64,000 bases of DNA from Saccharibacillus sp. O23 (GCF_002205895.1 NZ_NJDE01000001.1:186001-250000), one strand, 5' to 3'. Shown: positions 32,333 through 41,407, counted from the stretch's first letter. Made by a program: numbers and translations. Notes: generated by a model not told the origin, from the sequence alone.

Positions 32333-32381
32333 AAAGACGCATGCCGTCCGCAGGCTTAAGCCTCGGCGCATGCGTCTTTTT
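32333..32381. terminator. Intrinsic terminator
   Basis: AAAGACGCATGC and GCATGCGTCTTTTT with an inner AGGCTTAAGCCT palindrome; it ends the sigma/anti-sigma operon and probably also the convergent Lrp gene. Confidence 0.9.
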
Positions 32382-32413
32382 AGGTTGATCGGATAGATCG
32401 ATAAGGTCCACGA

Positions 32414-32950
32414 CTACCCTTTTAACCGCCCCATCGACAAATTCACCCGGTAGTTCCCGTACTTGAGCACATCCTGCAAAAAGCCGTTCAGTTCCTCCAG
32501 CCCCGGCGTGCGCACCAGCAGCAGGTAGCAGCCTTCGCCGTTCGTGCGGTCGATCCGGATCACCCGGTCGTCGGCCTGCGCGAAGGCTTGAAAAGCGGCA
32601 TGGATCGTTCCCGCATCCAGAAAAACGGTCACGAACGCTTCGATGCCGAGACCGATCTTGCCGGGATTCCAACGCAGCGTATAGCTTTCGATGACGCCGC
32701 TCTCCTGCATGCGCCGGATGCGCGCGCCGACGGCCTGACCGGTCAGGTGCACGTCTTGGCCGATCTCTTTGTTCGTGCGCCGCGAATCTTCGAGCAGCAG
32801 GCTCAGAATCCGCAGATCCGTCTCGTCGAAAGCGGCCGTTCCGGCCGGGGACGGACGGCTTGCGGCGATCAGCGCTTCGCTTTCCCGCATCGCGGCTTCT
32901 CTTCGAATACTGCGCTCCGGCCGTCTTCCGATATTCGAGTTCGGTTCCAT
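32414..32950 (-). CDS. Lrp/AsnC-family transcriptional regulator
   Basis: 178 aa from ATG 32950, with AAGGAGG 7 nt upstream (an earlier ATG lacks one). An extra N-terminal tail of about 50 residues precedes the usual domains. The winged helix-turn-helix follows (FDETDLRILSLLLEDSRRTNKEIGQ, LTGQAVGARIRRMQESGVI), then the RAM ligand domain (IEAFVTVFLDAG, GEGCYLLLVRTPGLEELNGFL). It normally forms an octamer controlling amino-acid or stress genes. It is divergent from the MBL-fold hydrolase, which may be a target. Confidence 0.88.
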   Translation of the reverse strand: MEPNSNIGRRPERSIRREAAMRESEALIAASRPSPAGTAAFDETDLRILSLLLEDSRRTNKEIGQDVHLTGQAVGARIRRMQESGVIESYTLRWNPGKIGLGIEAFVTVFLDAGTIHAAFQAFAQADDRVIRIDRTNGEGCYLLLVRTPGLEELNGFLQDVLKYGNYRVNLSMGRLKG

Positions 32951-33107
32951 GATCGTCCCTCCTTTTTCGCGAATCCGAATTTTCACGCTGAAAGCCGATC
33001 GGCCCCGATCGTTTCACCGGGTTATGTCTCGGCTTCTTCCGCGTCTCTATAATAAGCAGTATAGCACGGTTCGTTTGTAACCTTACCTTCCCGAGGAGGC
33101 AACATCC

Positions 33108-33884
33108 ATGAAACTGACTTTGATCCGCAACGCCACGCTGAGAATCGAATACGGCGGCCTGATCTGGCTGATCGATCCCATGTTCGCCGAACAAGGCGCG
33201 AATCCTCCGATCTCGAACAGTCCGAACGACAAACGCAATCCGTTGGTTCCTCTTCCGGTCTCCGCGGAAAGCCTGTCGACGCCGGACGTCCTGATTCTGA
33301 CGCATCTTCATCCCGACCATTGGGACGCTCCCGCCGCTTCGGCCCTGCTGGCCGCGCGGGGAGCGGAGCTTCCGGTCTTCTGCCAACCGGGCGACCAAGA
33401 GCGCATCGCCGAGTCGGGCTTCGCGAATATTCGCGAAATCGAAGATTCCTGCATCTATCAAGGCGTTAAGATCTCCCGGACTTCCGGTCAGCACGGCACG
33501 GGCGAGATCGGGCAAGCGATGGGCCGGGTATCCGGGTTCGTGTTCGAAGCCGAAGGCGAACCGAAACTGTATCTCGCCGGAGACACCATCTGGTGCGACG
33601 ACGTCGCCGAAGCGCTGGACCGGCATCGTCCGGACGTGACCGTCGTCCATGCCGGCGGCGCAAGATTCCGGGAAGGCGACGCGATCATCATGGACGACGC
33701 CGACGTGATCCGCACGACCGAACATGCGCCGTATACGCGGATCGTCGCGGTTCATATGGAAGCGATCAATCATTGTTTGACGCTGCGAGCCGATCTGGCG
33801 CAGACCGTGCGGACGCAGGGTTTGGACAAACGGATCGACATTCCGGCCGACGGAGAGACTCTTTCTTTTGCGCCCGTCCGATAA
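33108..33884 (+). CDS. MBL-fold metallo-hydrolase (UlaG/YtkL-like)
   Basis: 258 aa, cytoplasmic. The metal site HLHPDH is at 66-71 (LTHLHPDHWD), preceded by the WLIDPMF strand and followed by YLAGDTIWCDDV, the second metal-binding Asp region, and AVHMEAINHCLT near the C-terminus. This is the lactonase/phosphodiesterase-like group of the superfamily; the substrate is unknown. GAGGAGG is close to the ATG. It is divergent from the Lrp-type regulator. Confidence 0.88.
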   Translation: MKLTLIRNATLRIEYGGLIWLIDPMFAEQGANPPISNSPNDKRNPLVPLPVSAESLSTPDVLILTHLHPDHWDAPAASALLAARGAELPVFCQPGDQERIAESGFANIREIEDSCIYQGVKISRTSGQHGTGEIGQAMGRVSGFVFEAEGEPKLYLAGDTIWCDDVAEALDRHRPDVTVVHAGGARFREGDAIIMDDADVIRTTEHAPYTRIVAVHMEAINHCLTLRADLAQTVRTQGLDKRIDIPADGETLSFAPVR

Positions 33885-33917
33885 AAGCGGTTCGCGGCAG
33901 GCCGCATGAACCACGCC

Positions 33918-33953
33918 GAAAAACGCAGAGGCGACTCCTTCGTCTCTGCGTTC
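33918..33953 (-). terminator. Intrinsic terminator (minus strand)
   Basis: On the minus strand AACGCAGAG pairs with CTCTGCGTT and is followed by TTT; it lies past the stop of the 34033-34515 gene. Confidence 0.7.
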
Positions 33954-34032
33954 CGGTTGCGGGCGTGCGTGCCCCTCAGCATTCGCCATGAAATCCGATC
34001 AGGTCCGTTCGCCGCATACCGCGGCAGCGGGC

Positions 34033-34515
34033 CTATTCTTCTTCCCGGCGGCGTTCTTCTTGAATCTCGATGTAATCCTGCATGGCGCGAAGGCTGTCGA
34101 CCGGGGTAAACCAACCGTTCTCGCCTTCGTTGAAGCGCACGCCGTACAATCCCGACTTGCCGATCTCTTCCAGCCAGTCGATCATCGGGTCCACCTTCAT
34201 CTTGGCGATCAGCACTTGGCCGCCGGCCGTAATCAGTTGGTTATCGCGCGCGAAGACTTGGGCATGCATCGGGTCGGTGAACAGAAATGCCCAACCGTGA
34301 CCGTCCACGTTGCCGAAAAAAGGTTCCGGCTGCTGCGGATTGTCGCTCGGTTTCATCAGAATGAGCCAACTGTCCAACTTGAACGCTTCCGCCCAGATCA
34401 ACGTCTGGCCTTCCGCGAACGGCATCTCTTTCGCTTGTTCCACCGTCACGTCGAAATGCGCGGCGAGGTCGGCGGCAGCGCGCACCTGCTGTTCTCTGTC
34501 TTGTTCTTGGGTCAT
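34033..34515 (-). CDS. Hypothetical protein, 160 aa
   Basis: ATG 34515 has AGAGGAG 8 nt upstream. The protein is soluble and acidic, beginning MTQEQDREQQVRAAADLAAHF and ending in a Glu/Arg-rich tail. The central part has alternating strands (TLIWAEAFKLDSWLILMKP, GHGWAFLFTDPMHAQVFARD, GQVLIAKMKVDPMIDWLEEI), a layout somewhat like SseB-type domains. I do not assign a family. It stands alone between two terminators. Confidence 0.72.
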   Translation of the reverse strand: MTQEQDREQQVRAAADLAAHFDVTVEQAKEMPFAEGQTLIWAEAFKLDSWLILMKPSDNPQQPEPFFGNVDGHGWAFLFTDPMHAQVFARDNQLITAGGQVLIAKMKVDPMIDWLEEIGKSGLYGVRFNEGENGWFTPVDSLRAMQDYIEIQEERRREEE

Positions 34516-34683
34516 GGGGAATGCTCCTCTCTGTCGCCGAACGCATACGAGCTGCAGCGGCGTTCGATCTCGGTGATCTATAGACACTCCCTACCAGTGT
34601 ACCGGATTGCGGGCAGGAATGCGAAGATTACGAAGCGCGGGCAGCGGAATTTCTCGGGGCTTTGGTCATGGGGGCGAGGCGAC

Positions 34684-34725
34684 AAAAACCGCCTGCGTCG
34701 GAATATCCCCGTCGGCAGGCGGCTT
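34684..34725 (-). terminator. Intrinsic terminator of the alcohol dehydrogenase gene
   Basis: Minus strand: GCCGCCTGC, loop, GCAGGCGGTTTTT. The rest of the 34516-34821 gap is AT-rich near 34735-34765 and holds no other feature I can support. Confidence 0.85.
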
Positions 34726-34821
34726 GGGCATAAATAATTTCAATATTTTTCTTCTATTAATAATGGTTAACGAATAACGGAACGAGCTCCGAAACGTCTC
34801 CGATTCCCCGGGTATCCGGAC

Positions 34822-35973
34822 CTACAAGATCCGTTCGAACAAGCGGATGACTTCTTCTTTGGTCGGTTGAAACGGATTGCCCGGCGCGCAAGCGTCTTTC
34901 ATCGCGTTATCCGCCAGCAGGTTCAGATCGGGATCGTCGACGCCCAGTTCGGACAGCTTGGCCGGGATGCCGACTTCGTGCGACAGCTCGGAAATCTTGT
35001 TGATTACGAAACGCGCGCATTCGGCGTCGTCTTTGCCTTGATCGTCCATGCCGATCGCGCGGGCGATCGCCCGAAATTTCTCCGGCACGTGCTTGGCGTT
35101 CTCTTCTTCGACGAACGGCAGCAGCATGGCGTTGCATACGCCGTGCGGGAGGTCGTAGACGCCGCCGAGCTGATGCGCCATCGCGTGCACATAACCCAGT
35201 CCGGCATTATTGAATGCGAGACCGCCGAGGAAGATCGCGTAGACCATCTGCTCGCGAGCTTCGATATCGCTGCCGTCTTTTACGGCGCGCGGCAGATAAT
35301 CGAAGATCAGGCGGACGGTCGCCAGCGCCGTCGCGTCCGTGACCGGGTAAGCGCCCGGCGTAACTAACGCTTCGATGGCATGCGTCAAAGCATCCATGCC
35401 CGTGGCCGCGGTCAGATCGGCCGGCTTGGCGGTCATCAGCTCCGGATCGTTGATCGAGATCGAAGCGAGCGAGTTTTTGTCGACCATGACCATCTTGACT
35501 TTGCGCCGTTCGTCGGTGATCACGTAATTGATCGTAACTTCGCTCGACGTGCCGGCCGTGGTATTGACGGCTACGATCGGCATGGACTTCGATCCCGATT
35601 TGTGAACGCCTTCATATTCCGTAATATGACCGCCGTTCGCCGCGATGATGCCGATCGCTTTCGCCGCGTCCTGCGGCGAACCGCCGCCGACCGATACGAT
35701 GATGTCGCAGCCTTCCTTCTGCAGCAATTCGACGCCGTCATGCACGTTCTTGCAGGTCGGATTCGGACGGACGTCGTCATAGACGGCATAGTCGAGGCCT
35801 TCCTTTTTCAAGACGTCCAGCACGCGGTCGGCGATGCCGCTTTGCCGCAAGAATCCGTCCGTCACGACTAAGGCCTTGCTGCCGCCCAATTGGCGGATAT
35901 GCGGGCCGGCTTCCGTCAGACAGCCTCTGCCCATCAGATTGACGGGAGGTACATAATAAACATGTGTCGTCAC
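34822..35973 (-). CDS. Iron-containing (group III) alcohol dehydrogenase
   Basis: 383 aa, start GTG 35973 preceded by GAGAGGAAG; an overlapping ATG is out of frame. It oxidises an alcohol or reduces an aldehyde with NAD(H). NAD-binding GGGSPQDAAKAIG lies at 96-108, and the metal ligands D194, H198, H263 and H277 are all present (GMDALTHAIEAL; YVHAMAHQLGG; DLPHG). Sequence style is that of Mdh/DhaT/AdhB enzymes (methanol, 1,3-propanediol or ethanol dehydrogenases). The actual substrate cannot be told. A cre-like site 28-41 nt upstream of the start suggests carbon control. Confidence 0.92.
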   Translation of the reverse strand: MTTHVYYVPPVNLMGRGCLTEAGPHIRQLGGSKALVVTDGFLRQSGIADRVLDVLKKEGLDYAVYDDVRPNPTCKNVHDGVELLQKEGCDIIVSVGGGSPQDAAKAIGIIAANGGHITEYEGVHKSGSKSMPIVAVNTTAGTSSEVTINYVITDERRKVKMVMVDKNSLASISINDPELMTAKPADLTAATGMDALTHAIEALVTPGAYPVTDATALATVRLIFDYLPRAVKDGSDIEAREQMVYAIFLGGLAFNNAGLGYVHAMAHQLGGVYDLPHGVCNAMLLPFVEEENAKHVPEKFRAIARAIGMDDQGKDDAECARFVINKISELSHEVGIPAKLSELGVDDPDLNLLADNAMKDACAPGNPFQPTKEEVIRLFERIL

Positions 35974-36000
35974 CTTTTTCTTCCTCTCCGGTTTAAGATG

Positions 36001-36014
36001 CTTCAGCGCTTACA
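36001..36014 (-). promoter_or_regulatory. cre-like site upstream of the alcohol dehydrogenase
   Basis: TGTAAGCGCTGAAG on the minus strand matches 12 of 14 cre positions, with the core AAGCGCT. The wider gap 35974-36297 is AT-rich near 36040-36110 (minus-strand promoter probable) and holds no other gene. Confidence 0.45.
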
Positions 36015-36297
36015 CGCTTATCCTACTTCTCGTGATTCTTTTCACTCAGCAATAAAAGTCACATTTATTTGTGGTTTTTTGCTTATTTATTTTTGAAAAG
36101 AAGAAAAATGCAGAAATATTCGGCAAATTCGACAGGCTGCGCCTCGACTCGGAGGCCCGGTTTGCATCCGAGATGCTTTTTGGGTAACAATACAAAGTAT
36201 GAAGTATATCGATTTCGAGCAGCGCTCGCGCGCTCCGCGCAGCCGATGTAACTTTCGGAGCGATGAAGCGTATAACCATCTGGAGGTGTTTGACTCA

Positions 36298-36939
36298 ATG
36301 ACTAAAATGAAATCTTTATCCGCTCTGGCCGTGACTTTGATGTTGGCCGGCGTGCTGGCCGCATGCGGCAGCGACAAAGCGGCTTCCCCGGCAGCGACGG
36401 AAAACGCCGAAGAGGCGATCGAGAATATCCCTGCAGCCGCGGACAACGACGCGCATCCGACGGACGAGACCGATATCGACATGGCGGAAGAATCTTCGGG
36501 CGAAACGGATTCCGCCGCGCCGGCGGATCCGACCGAATCGGCGCCGGCCGACAGCGGAACGAGCGGCACCGAGTCTTCCGACACGGGAACCCAGGGATCG
36601 GGCGAAACTTCTTCCGCCGACACCGGCAAGACCGAAACGACGGAGACGACTAAACCGGCCGATTCCGCGAACACCGGCAAAGAAGAAACGCCTGCTTCCA
36701 CCCCTGCCGCGGCGGCAGCCGAACAAACGGGCGAAGGTTCGTATTCGGGCCTGGCCGACAGCCACAGCGCCGAGATCGACGTCGACGGCAAAGCGATGAC
36801 CTACCAGTTGTCCGAAGAAGCGCAGCAGCAGATCAACCAAATTCCGAACGACGCCAAGGTTACTTTCAAGTACACCGAAGACAAGATCGACGATACCACG
36901 ACGGTCATGACGATTACCGAGATCAAAGAAGCCAAGTAA
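36298..36939 (+). CDS. Lipoprotein with long Ser/Thr/Glu/Ala-rich linker
   Basis: 213 aa. Lipobox LAAC at about residues 20-23 (MLAGVLAACGS) marks it for membrane anchoring outside the cell. A low-complexity region rich in Ala, Glu, Ser and Thr follows (about 27-145), then a small folded C-terminal domain (SHSAEIDVDGKAMTYQL ... DAKVTFKYTEDKIDD) of about 65 residues that may be an OB-like or Ig-like fold. GGAGGTG lies 9 nt before the ATG. Function unknown; the linker may span the cell wall. Confidence 0.82.
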   Translation: MTKMKSLSALAVTLMLAGVLAACGSDKAASPAATENAEEAIENIPAAADNDAHPTDETDIDMAEESSGETDSAAPADPTESAPADSGTSGTESSDTGTQGSGETSSADTGKTETTETTKPADSANTGKEETPASTPAAAAAEQTGEGSYSGLADSHSAEIDVDGKAMTYQLSEEAQQQINQIPNDAKVTFKYTEDKIDDTTTVMTITEIKEAK

Positions 36940-36953
36940 CCGCACAACGTTAT

Positions 36954-36992
36954 TCCCTCCGCCCGGTTCGTCCGGGCGAGAGGGATTTTTGT
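36954..36992 (+). terminator. Intrinsic terminator
   Basis: CCCTC and CGCCCGG pair with TCCGGGCG and GAGGG, followed by ATTTTTGTT. Confidence 0.88.
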
Positions 36993-37030
36993 TAGAATCA
37001 GACGGAGTTTTTCCAAAAGGAGATGTCGGG

Positions 37031-37798
37031 ATGTATCGGGTAGTGATGATCAGGCACGGGCAAAGCGAATGGAACAAACAGAATTTGTTCACCGGTTGGA
37101 CGGACGTGGATCTGACGGAACACGGAATCGAAGAAGCCAAAGACGCGGGGCGCATCCTCCGGGAATCGGAGTATGCGTTCGACGCGGCTTTCGCTTCGGT
37201 GCTCCAACGTTCGATCAAGACGCTGTATCACGCGCTGGACGAGTTGGGATTGTTATGGATTCCGGTAGAGAAATCGTGGAAGCTGAACGAACGGCATTAC
37301 GGCGCGCTGCAAGGATTGAGCAAACCCGAGACGGCCGAAAAGTACGGCGAAGAACAGGTCCGTCTCTGGCGGCGCGGTCTCGACGTCCGCCCTCCCCTGT
37401 TGGAACCGGGCGACAAACGCCTGCCGGGCAGCGATGCCCGGTACGCGAAGCTTCCGCCCGAAGCGCTGCCGGCCGGCGAGAGCTTGCAAAATACGATCGA
37501 CCGAGTCGGCGAATATTGGGACGACCGCATCGTTCCGTTGATCAAACGCAACGAGCGCATCCTGATCGCCGCCCACGGCAATACGATCCGGGCGCTGATC
37601 AAGTTCATCGAAGATCTGGACGAACAAGAGCTGCTCGAGCTGAATATTCCGACCGGGGTTCCGCTCGTCTACGAGCTGGACGACGATCTGAAGTCGATCC
37701 GCCGTTTCTATCTGGGGCATCCGACGCATGTCGAAGAGAAGAAAAGGCAGGCGGCCGATCCGGATCACGATCCCGACTATTCCTCGCATCATAAATAG
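37031..37798 (+). CDS. gpmA: 2,3-bisphosphoglycerate-dependent phosphoglycerate mutase
   Basis: 255 aa from ATG 37031 (AAGGAG 8 nt upstream). It interconverts 3- and 2-phosphoglycerate in glycolysis. The catalytic RHGQSEWN motif is at residues 8-15 (phospho-His H9), followed by NLFTGWTDVDLTE, the substrate loop LNERHYGALQGLSK and the second catalytic His in IAAHGNTIRAL. Length and motifs match GpmA closely. Many Bacillales use the Mn-dependent GpmI, so this may be a second isozyme. It lies 15 nt upstream of the acetyltransferase gene and probably shares its transcript. Confidence 0.93.
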   Translation: MYRVVMIRHGQSEWNKQNLFTGWTDVDLTEHGIEEAKDAGRILRESEYAFDAAFASVLQRSIKTLYHALDELGLLWIPVEKSWKLNERHYGALQGLSKPETAEKYGEEQVRLWRRGLDVRPPLLEPGDKRLPGSDARYAKLPPEALPAGESLQNTIDRVGEYWDDRIVPLIKRNERILIAAHGNTIRALIKFIEDLDEQELLELNIPTGVPLVYELDDDLKSIRRFYLGHPTHVEEKKRQAADPDHDPDYSSHHK

Positions 37799-37813
37799 AG
37801 AGGAGCAAGCTCG

Positions 37814-38401
37814 ATGACCACAGACACGACGGCTTTCAAGATCCGGGCGGCCAAGCCGGAAGACGCGGCGGACGTGTCGCCGCTCATGTACGACGCGATC
37901 GAAGACATCGCGCATACGATCGCGGGCACGACCGACCTCCCGGCGACGTTCGACGCGCTGGAGGAGCTGTTCCGGCTGGACGAAGGCCGGCTGAGCTACA
38001 AGAACACGTTGATCTGCGAAGACGGGAACGGCCGGGCGGCCGGCTTCGTGCTGAGCTATCCGGGCGACGAAGCGGAGTCGCTGGACGAGCCGCTGCTGCG
38101 GCGCCTGCGCGAGCGCGGCCTGCCGACGGACGGGCTGGTCCCGGAAGCCCGTCCCGGCGAATACTATCTGGATTCGCTCGCGGTGAGCGGGGCTTACCGC
38201 GGGGCCGGCATCGGGACCCGTTTGATCGAAGCGTTCGAGCGGCGCGCGGCCGCGCTGGGCTTCGAACAGGCCATGCTGCTCGTGGAACAGGCCAATCTCA
38301 AAGCCCGGGCGTTATACGAGCGTCTGGGTTACCGCGAAGACGGCACGATCGAACTGAGCGGGCACGCGTACGACCGGATGATCAAGTCGGGGCGGGCTTA
38401 G
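37814..38401 (+). CDS. GNAT-family N-acetyltransferase
   Basis: 195 aa. The acetyl-CoA-binding motif A is YLDSLAVSGAYRGAGIGTRLI, with RGAGIGT forming the pyrophosphate loop, and motif B is MLLVEQANLKARALYERLGY. The N-terminal part (PLMYDAIEDIAHTIAGT) matches a GNAT subgroup common in Bacillales. Acceptor unknown. AGAGGAG lies 9 nt before the ATG; the gene is probably co-transcribed with gpmA and ends at a terminator. Confidence 0.88.
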   Translation: MTTDTTAFKIRAAKPEDAADVSPLMYDAIEDIAHTIAGTTDLPATFDALEELFRLDEGRLSYKNTLICEDGNGRAAGFVLSYPGDEAESLDEPLLRRLRERGLPTDGLVPEARPGEYYLDSLAVSGAYRGAGIGTRLIEAFERRAAALGFEQAMLLVEQANLKARALYERLGYREDGTIELSGHAYDRMIKSGRA

Positions 38402-38441
38402 TGGCCGAAGTCGACCTTCGAACAAAGGATAAGAATCCATC

Positions 38442-38468
38442 AAGAGGCGGCCTTCCGGCCGCCTTTTT
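38442..38468 (+). terminator. Intrinsic terminator
   Basis: GGCGGCC-TTCC-GGCCGCC followed by TTTTT. Confidence 0.9.
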
Positions 38469-38499
38469 CCCATGCTTGTCCTTGACTTTCCGGTTGTCC

Positions 38500-38620
38500 C
38501 CATTATCCCCGCCGCCCACAACGGCGCGTTTGACGTTATCCCCGCCGTCCACAGATTTCGTCTTGCGTTTCCCGCCGTTATCCTCAGGCTGTCCTCAGCC
38601 TATCCCCGGCTTCTCCACAT
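38500..38620. promoter_or_regulatory. DnaA-box-like cluster upstream of the nrd operon
   Basis: TTATCCTCA at 38578-38586 and TTCTCCACA at 38611-38619 each match 8 of 9 bases of the DnaA box TTATCCACA. Two near-identical TTATCCCCGCCGYCCACA blocks lie near 38503 and 38536, and a CTATCCCC near 38600. No gene is seen between 38402 and 38976. Confidence 0.45.
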
Positions 38621-38882
38621 CCTTTTTACGCACATCTAACTTTTTTTCACCTTTGAATCCGGCTCGAATTTGCACTTCTTGACATACGGCTTCCGCTTTT
38701 CGTTTGCGAGTCGCGGCGAATTGCCCGTCACAGCGCCATTCCTCCGAAAAACCCCCTGTTCCGATTCGCGTCAATCCCCGTTTAGAGCTGCCCTAGGCGA
38801 AAAACCGCAACTTTCCCTTCGATTGCTCGCTTTTTCGCGTTTTCCTCCAATTTCGGCAGTTTTATTTTCTAAAATTTGTGCT

Positions 38883-38948
38883 TTGACAAACCCCATATCT
38901 GGTTATAGAATGAGTAACACTGACCCGGTTAAATCTATATCTAGTTAT
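38883..38948 (+). promoter_or_regulatory. nrd promoter with two NrdR-like boxes
   Basis: TTGACA 38883-38888, 17-nt spacer, TAGAAT 38906-38911. Two copies of ATATCTRGTTAT, at 38895-38906 and 38937-38948, are 42 bp apart (four helical turns); the second contains CTATATCTAG, close to the NrdR-box core. One covers the spacer/-10 and the other lies past the start, consistent with repression when dATP/ATP is sufficient. Confidence 0.7.
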
Positions 38949-38976
38949 TGCCGGGTACTAAGGAGCGTGAAAGAAC

Positions 38977-39336
38977 ATGGTGATCGCTTACGATTCCAAG
39001 ACAGGGAATGTGCGGAGATTCATCGAAAAACTGGAACTTCCCGCCGTACAAATCGACGAGAAGATGAAGCTGGACGAGCCTTTCATCCTCGTTACCTATA
39101 CTACGGGCTTCGGCCAAGTGCCGGACAAAGTCCAAATGTTCTTGCAGCAAAACGGCGGACAGCTTCGCGGCGTATCCGCCAGCGGCAACCGCAACTGGGG
39201 GCAATGTTTCGCGAAAAGCGCGGACACGATCTCCCAGACTTACGGCGTGCCCGTATTGTGCAAATTCGAACTGTCCGGAACCAACAAAGACATTCTACAT
39301 TTCAAAGAGGAGCTGAACACCCTTGCGGCATATTGA
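38977..39336 (+). CDS. nrdI: NrdI flavodoxin-like ribonucleotide reductase activator
   Basis: 119 aa. A flavodoxin-like protein that supplies oxidant to assemble the Mn(III)2-tyrosyl radical cofactor of NrdF. Seen: AYDSKTGNVRRFIEKL (FMN phosphate loop) at 4-19, TYTTGFGQVP at about 40-49, GVSASGNRNWGQCFAKSADTIS and the C-terminal KFELSGTNKDI, which are family hallmarks. It is the first gene of nrdIEF under an NrdR-type promoter; its end overlaps nrdE by 14 nt. Confidence 0.95.
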   Translation: MVIAYDSKTGNVRRFIEKLELPAVQIDEKMKLDEPFILVTYTTGFGQVPDKVQMFLQQNGGQLRGVSASGNRNWGQCFAKSADTISQTYGVPVLCKFELSGTNKDILHFKEELNTLAAY

Positions 39337-41407
39337 ACTGAACAACCAACTGATGCTGAGAAACGCCGACGGATTTTTCCGGTTGGAGAAAGATAAAGAA
39401 GCGGTTAGCGCGTTTATGGAGGACGTGGCCAAACGCAGCCTGACTTTCGACGACTTCGGCGCTCAGGTCGACTACATGATCGAAAACGACTACTACGAGA
39501 ACGTGTACGAAAAGTACAGCCGCGAAGAAGTCGTATCGGTGTTCGAGACTTCCCACAACGTGCCGTTCGAATTCGCTTCCTACATGGCCGCATCGAAGTT
39601 CTACACGGACTACGCGATGCGCAGCAACGATAAATCGGTCTACCTCGAGTCTTACGCCGACCGCGCCGCGATCGTGGCCCTGCATCTGGGCGGCGGCAAC
39701 GCGGATACGGCCAAAGCGCTCGTGACGGCGATCATGGAACAGCGCGTGCAGCCGGCGACCCCGACGTTCCTGAACGCGGGCAAAAGCCGCCGCGGCGAAC
39801 TGGTCTCCTGCTTCCTGCTCGAGATGGACGACGCGCTCAACTCGATCAACTACGTGCTCTCGACCTGCATGCAGCTGTCGAAGATCGGCGGCGGCGTAGC
39901 CGTCAACTTGTCGAAGCTGCGCGGACGCGGCGAACCGATCAAAGGCGTCGAAGGCGCGGCCAAAGGCGTAATGCCGGTCCTCAAGCTGATGGAAGACGCG
40001 TTCTCCTACGCCGACCAAATGGGTCAACGCAAAGGTTCCGGCGCGGCTTACTACAACATTTTCGGCTGGGACGTGCTTGAATTCCTGGACAGCAAAAAGA
40101 TCAACGCCGACGAGAAATCCCGTCTCAAAACGCTGTCGATCGGCTTGATCGTTCCGAACCGTTTCTACAAACTGGCGGAAGACAACCAACCGCTGGTGGT
40201 ATTCGGTCCTTACTCCGTGTACAAAGAATACGGCAAACACTTGGACGACCTCGATCTGGACGAAATGTACGACGAGCTGCTCGCCAACGATAAGATCAAG
40301 AAAAAGACCGTGATGAGCGCACGCGACATGCTGGTAAAAATCGCGATGGTGCAGTTGGAATCCGGTTATCCGTACATCATGAACAAGTCGAACGCCAACA
40401 AGAACCACGCGCTGAAAGACTTGGGCATGGTCAAAATGTCCAACCTGTGCACGGAAATCTATCAGCTTCAAGAAACGTCGACGATCGGCGATTACGGTCA
40501 ACAAAACGATATTCGCCGCGACATCAGCTGCAACTTGGCTTCGCTGAACATCGCCAACGTGATGGATCTCGGCAAGATTCGCGAATCGGTACACGAAGCG
40601 ATGGTCGGCTTGACCGCCGTCAGCGACATGACCGACGTGCAGAACGCGCCGGGCGTCGCCAAAGCGAACCGCGAGATGCACTCCGTCGGTCTGGGCGCGA
40701 TGAACCTGCACGGTTACCTCGCGAAAAACAAAATCGCTTACGAAAGCGACGAAGCGATCGACTTCGCGCGCACGTTCTTCATGATGATGAACTACTACTC
40801 GATCGAAAAAAGCATGGAGATCGCCCGCGACCGCAGCGAAACGTTCGCCGGTTTCGAGCAGTCCGAATACGCGAAAGGTACATACTTCGACAAGTACGTA
40901 CAGACCGACTACAGCCCGAGCACGGCCAAAGTCAAAGCGCTGTTCGAAGGCATGCACATTCCGACGACGGCAGACTGGGCTCGCCTGCGCACGCTGGTTC
41001 AAGCGAACGGCCTGTACCACGCTTACCGTCTGGCGATCGCGCCGACGCAAAGCATCTCCTATATCCAGAACTCGACGTCGAGCGTCATGCCGATCGTCGA
41101 TGCCATCGAGACGCGCACTTACGCGAACTCGACGACTTACTATCCGATGCCGTATCTGTCGCAGGAGAACTTCTTCTACTACAAATCGGCTTACCAGATG
41201 AACCAGTTCAAAGTCATCGACTTGATCTCGGCGATTCAAGAACATATCGACCAAGGCATCTCGGCGATCCTGCACGTCAACAGCAACGTGACGACGCGCG
41301 AATTGTCCCGTTATTACCTGTATGCCGCGCGCAAAGGGCTGAAAGCTCTGTACTACACGCGCACCAACCACTTGAGCGTGGAAGAATGCATCAGCTGCGC
41401 GATCTGA
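39323..41407 (+). CDS. nrdE: Class Ib ribonucleoside-diphosphate reductase, alpha subunit
   Basis: 694 aa. It reduces NDPs to dNDPs in the cytoplasm with NrdF. Start is TTG 39323, overlapping the nrdI end; GAGGAG lies 10 nt upstream and the protein aligns from IELNNQLMLR. Seen: STPTFLNAGKSRRGELVSCFLLE-type entry (active-site Cys near nt 39,810), KIGGGVAVNLSKLRG, ADQMGQRKGSGAAY, NLCTE with the thiyl Cys (nt about 40,442-40,456), SNTSS-like loop NSTSSVMPI and C-terminal redox Cys pair ECISC. It lacks an N-terminal ATP-cone, as expected of class Ib. Confidence 0.95.
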   Translation: MRHIELNNQLMLRNADGFFRLEKDKEAVSAFMEDVAKRSLTFDDFGAQVDYMIENDYYENVYEKYSREEVVSVFETSHNVPFEFASYMAASKFYTDYAMRSNDKSVYLESYADRAAIVALHLGGGNADTAKALVTAIMEQRVQPATPTFLNAGKSRRGELVSCFLLEMDDALNSINYVLSTCMQLSKIGGGVAVNLSKLRGRGEPIKGVEGAAKGVMPVLKLMEDAFSYADQMGQRKGSGAAYYNIFGWDVLEFLDSKKINADEKSRLKTLSIGLIVPNRFYKLAEDNQPLVVFGPYSVYKEYGKHLDDLDLDEMYDELLANDKIKKKTVMSARDMLVKIAMVQLESGYPYIMNKSNANKNHALKDLGMVKMSNLCTEIYQLQETSTIGDYGQQNDIRRDISCNLASLNIANVMDLGKIRESVHEAMVGLTAVSDMTDVQNAPGVAKANREMHSVGLGAMNLHGYLAKNKIAYESDEAIDFARTFFMMMNYYSIEKSMEIARDRSETFAGFEQSEYAKGTYFDKYVQTDYSPSTAKVKALFEGMHIPTTADWARLRTLVQANGLYHAYRLAIAPTQSISYIQNSTSSVMPIVDAIETRTYANSTTYYPMPYLSQENFFYYKSAYQMNQFKVIDLISAIQEHIDQGISAILHVNSNVTTRELSRYYLYAARKGLKALYYTRTNHLSVEECISCAI

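Noticed and set aside
36040-36080. Rex or FNR site upstream of the alcohol dehydrogenase
   Set aside because: The CACATTTATTTGTG sequence has the arms in the wrong orientation for TTGTG...CACAA or TGTGA...TCACA.
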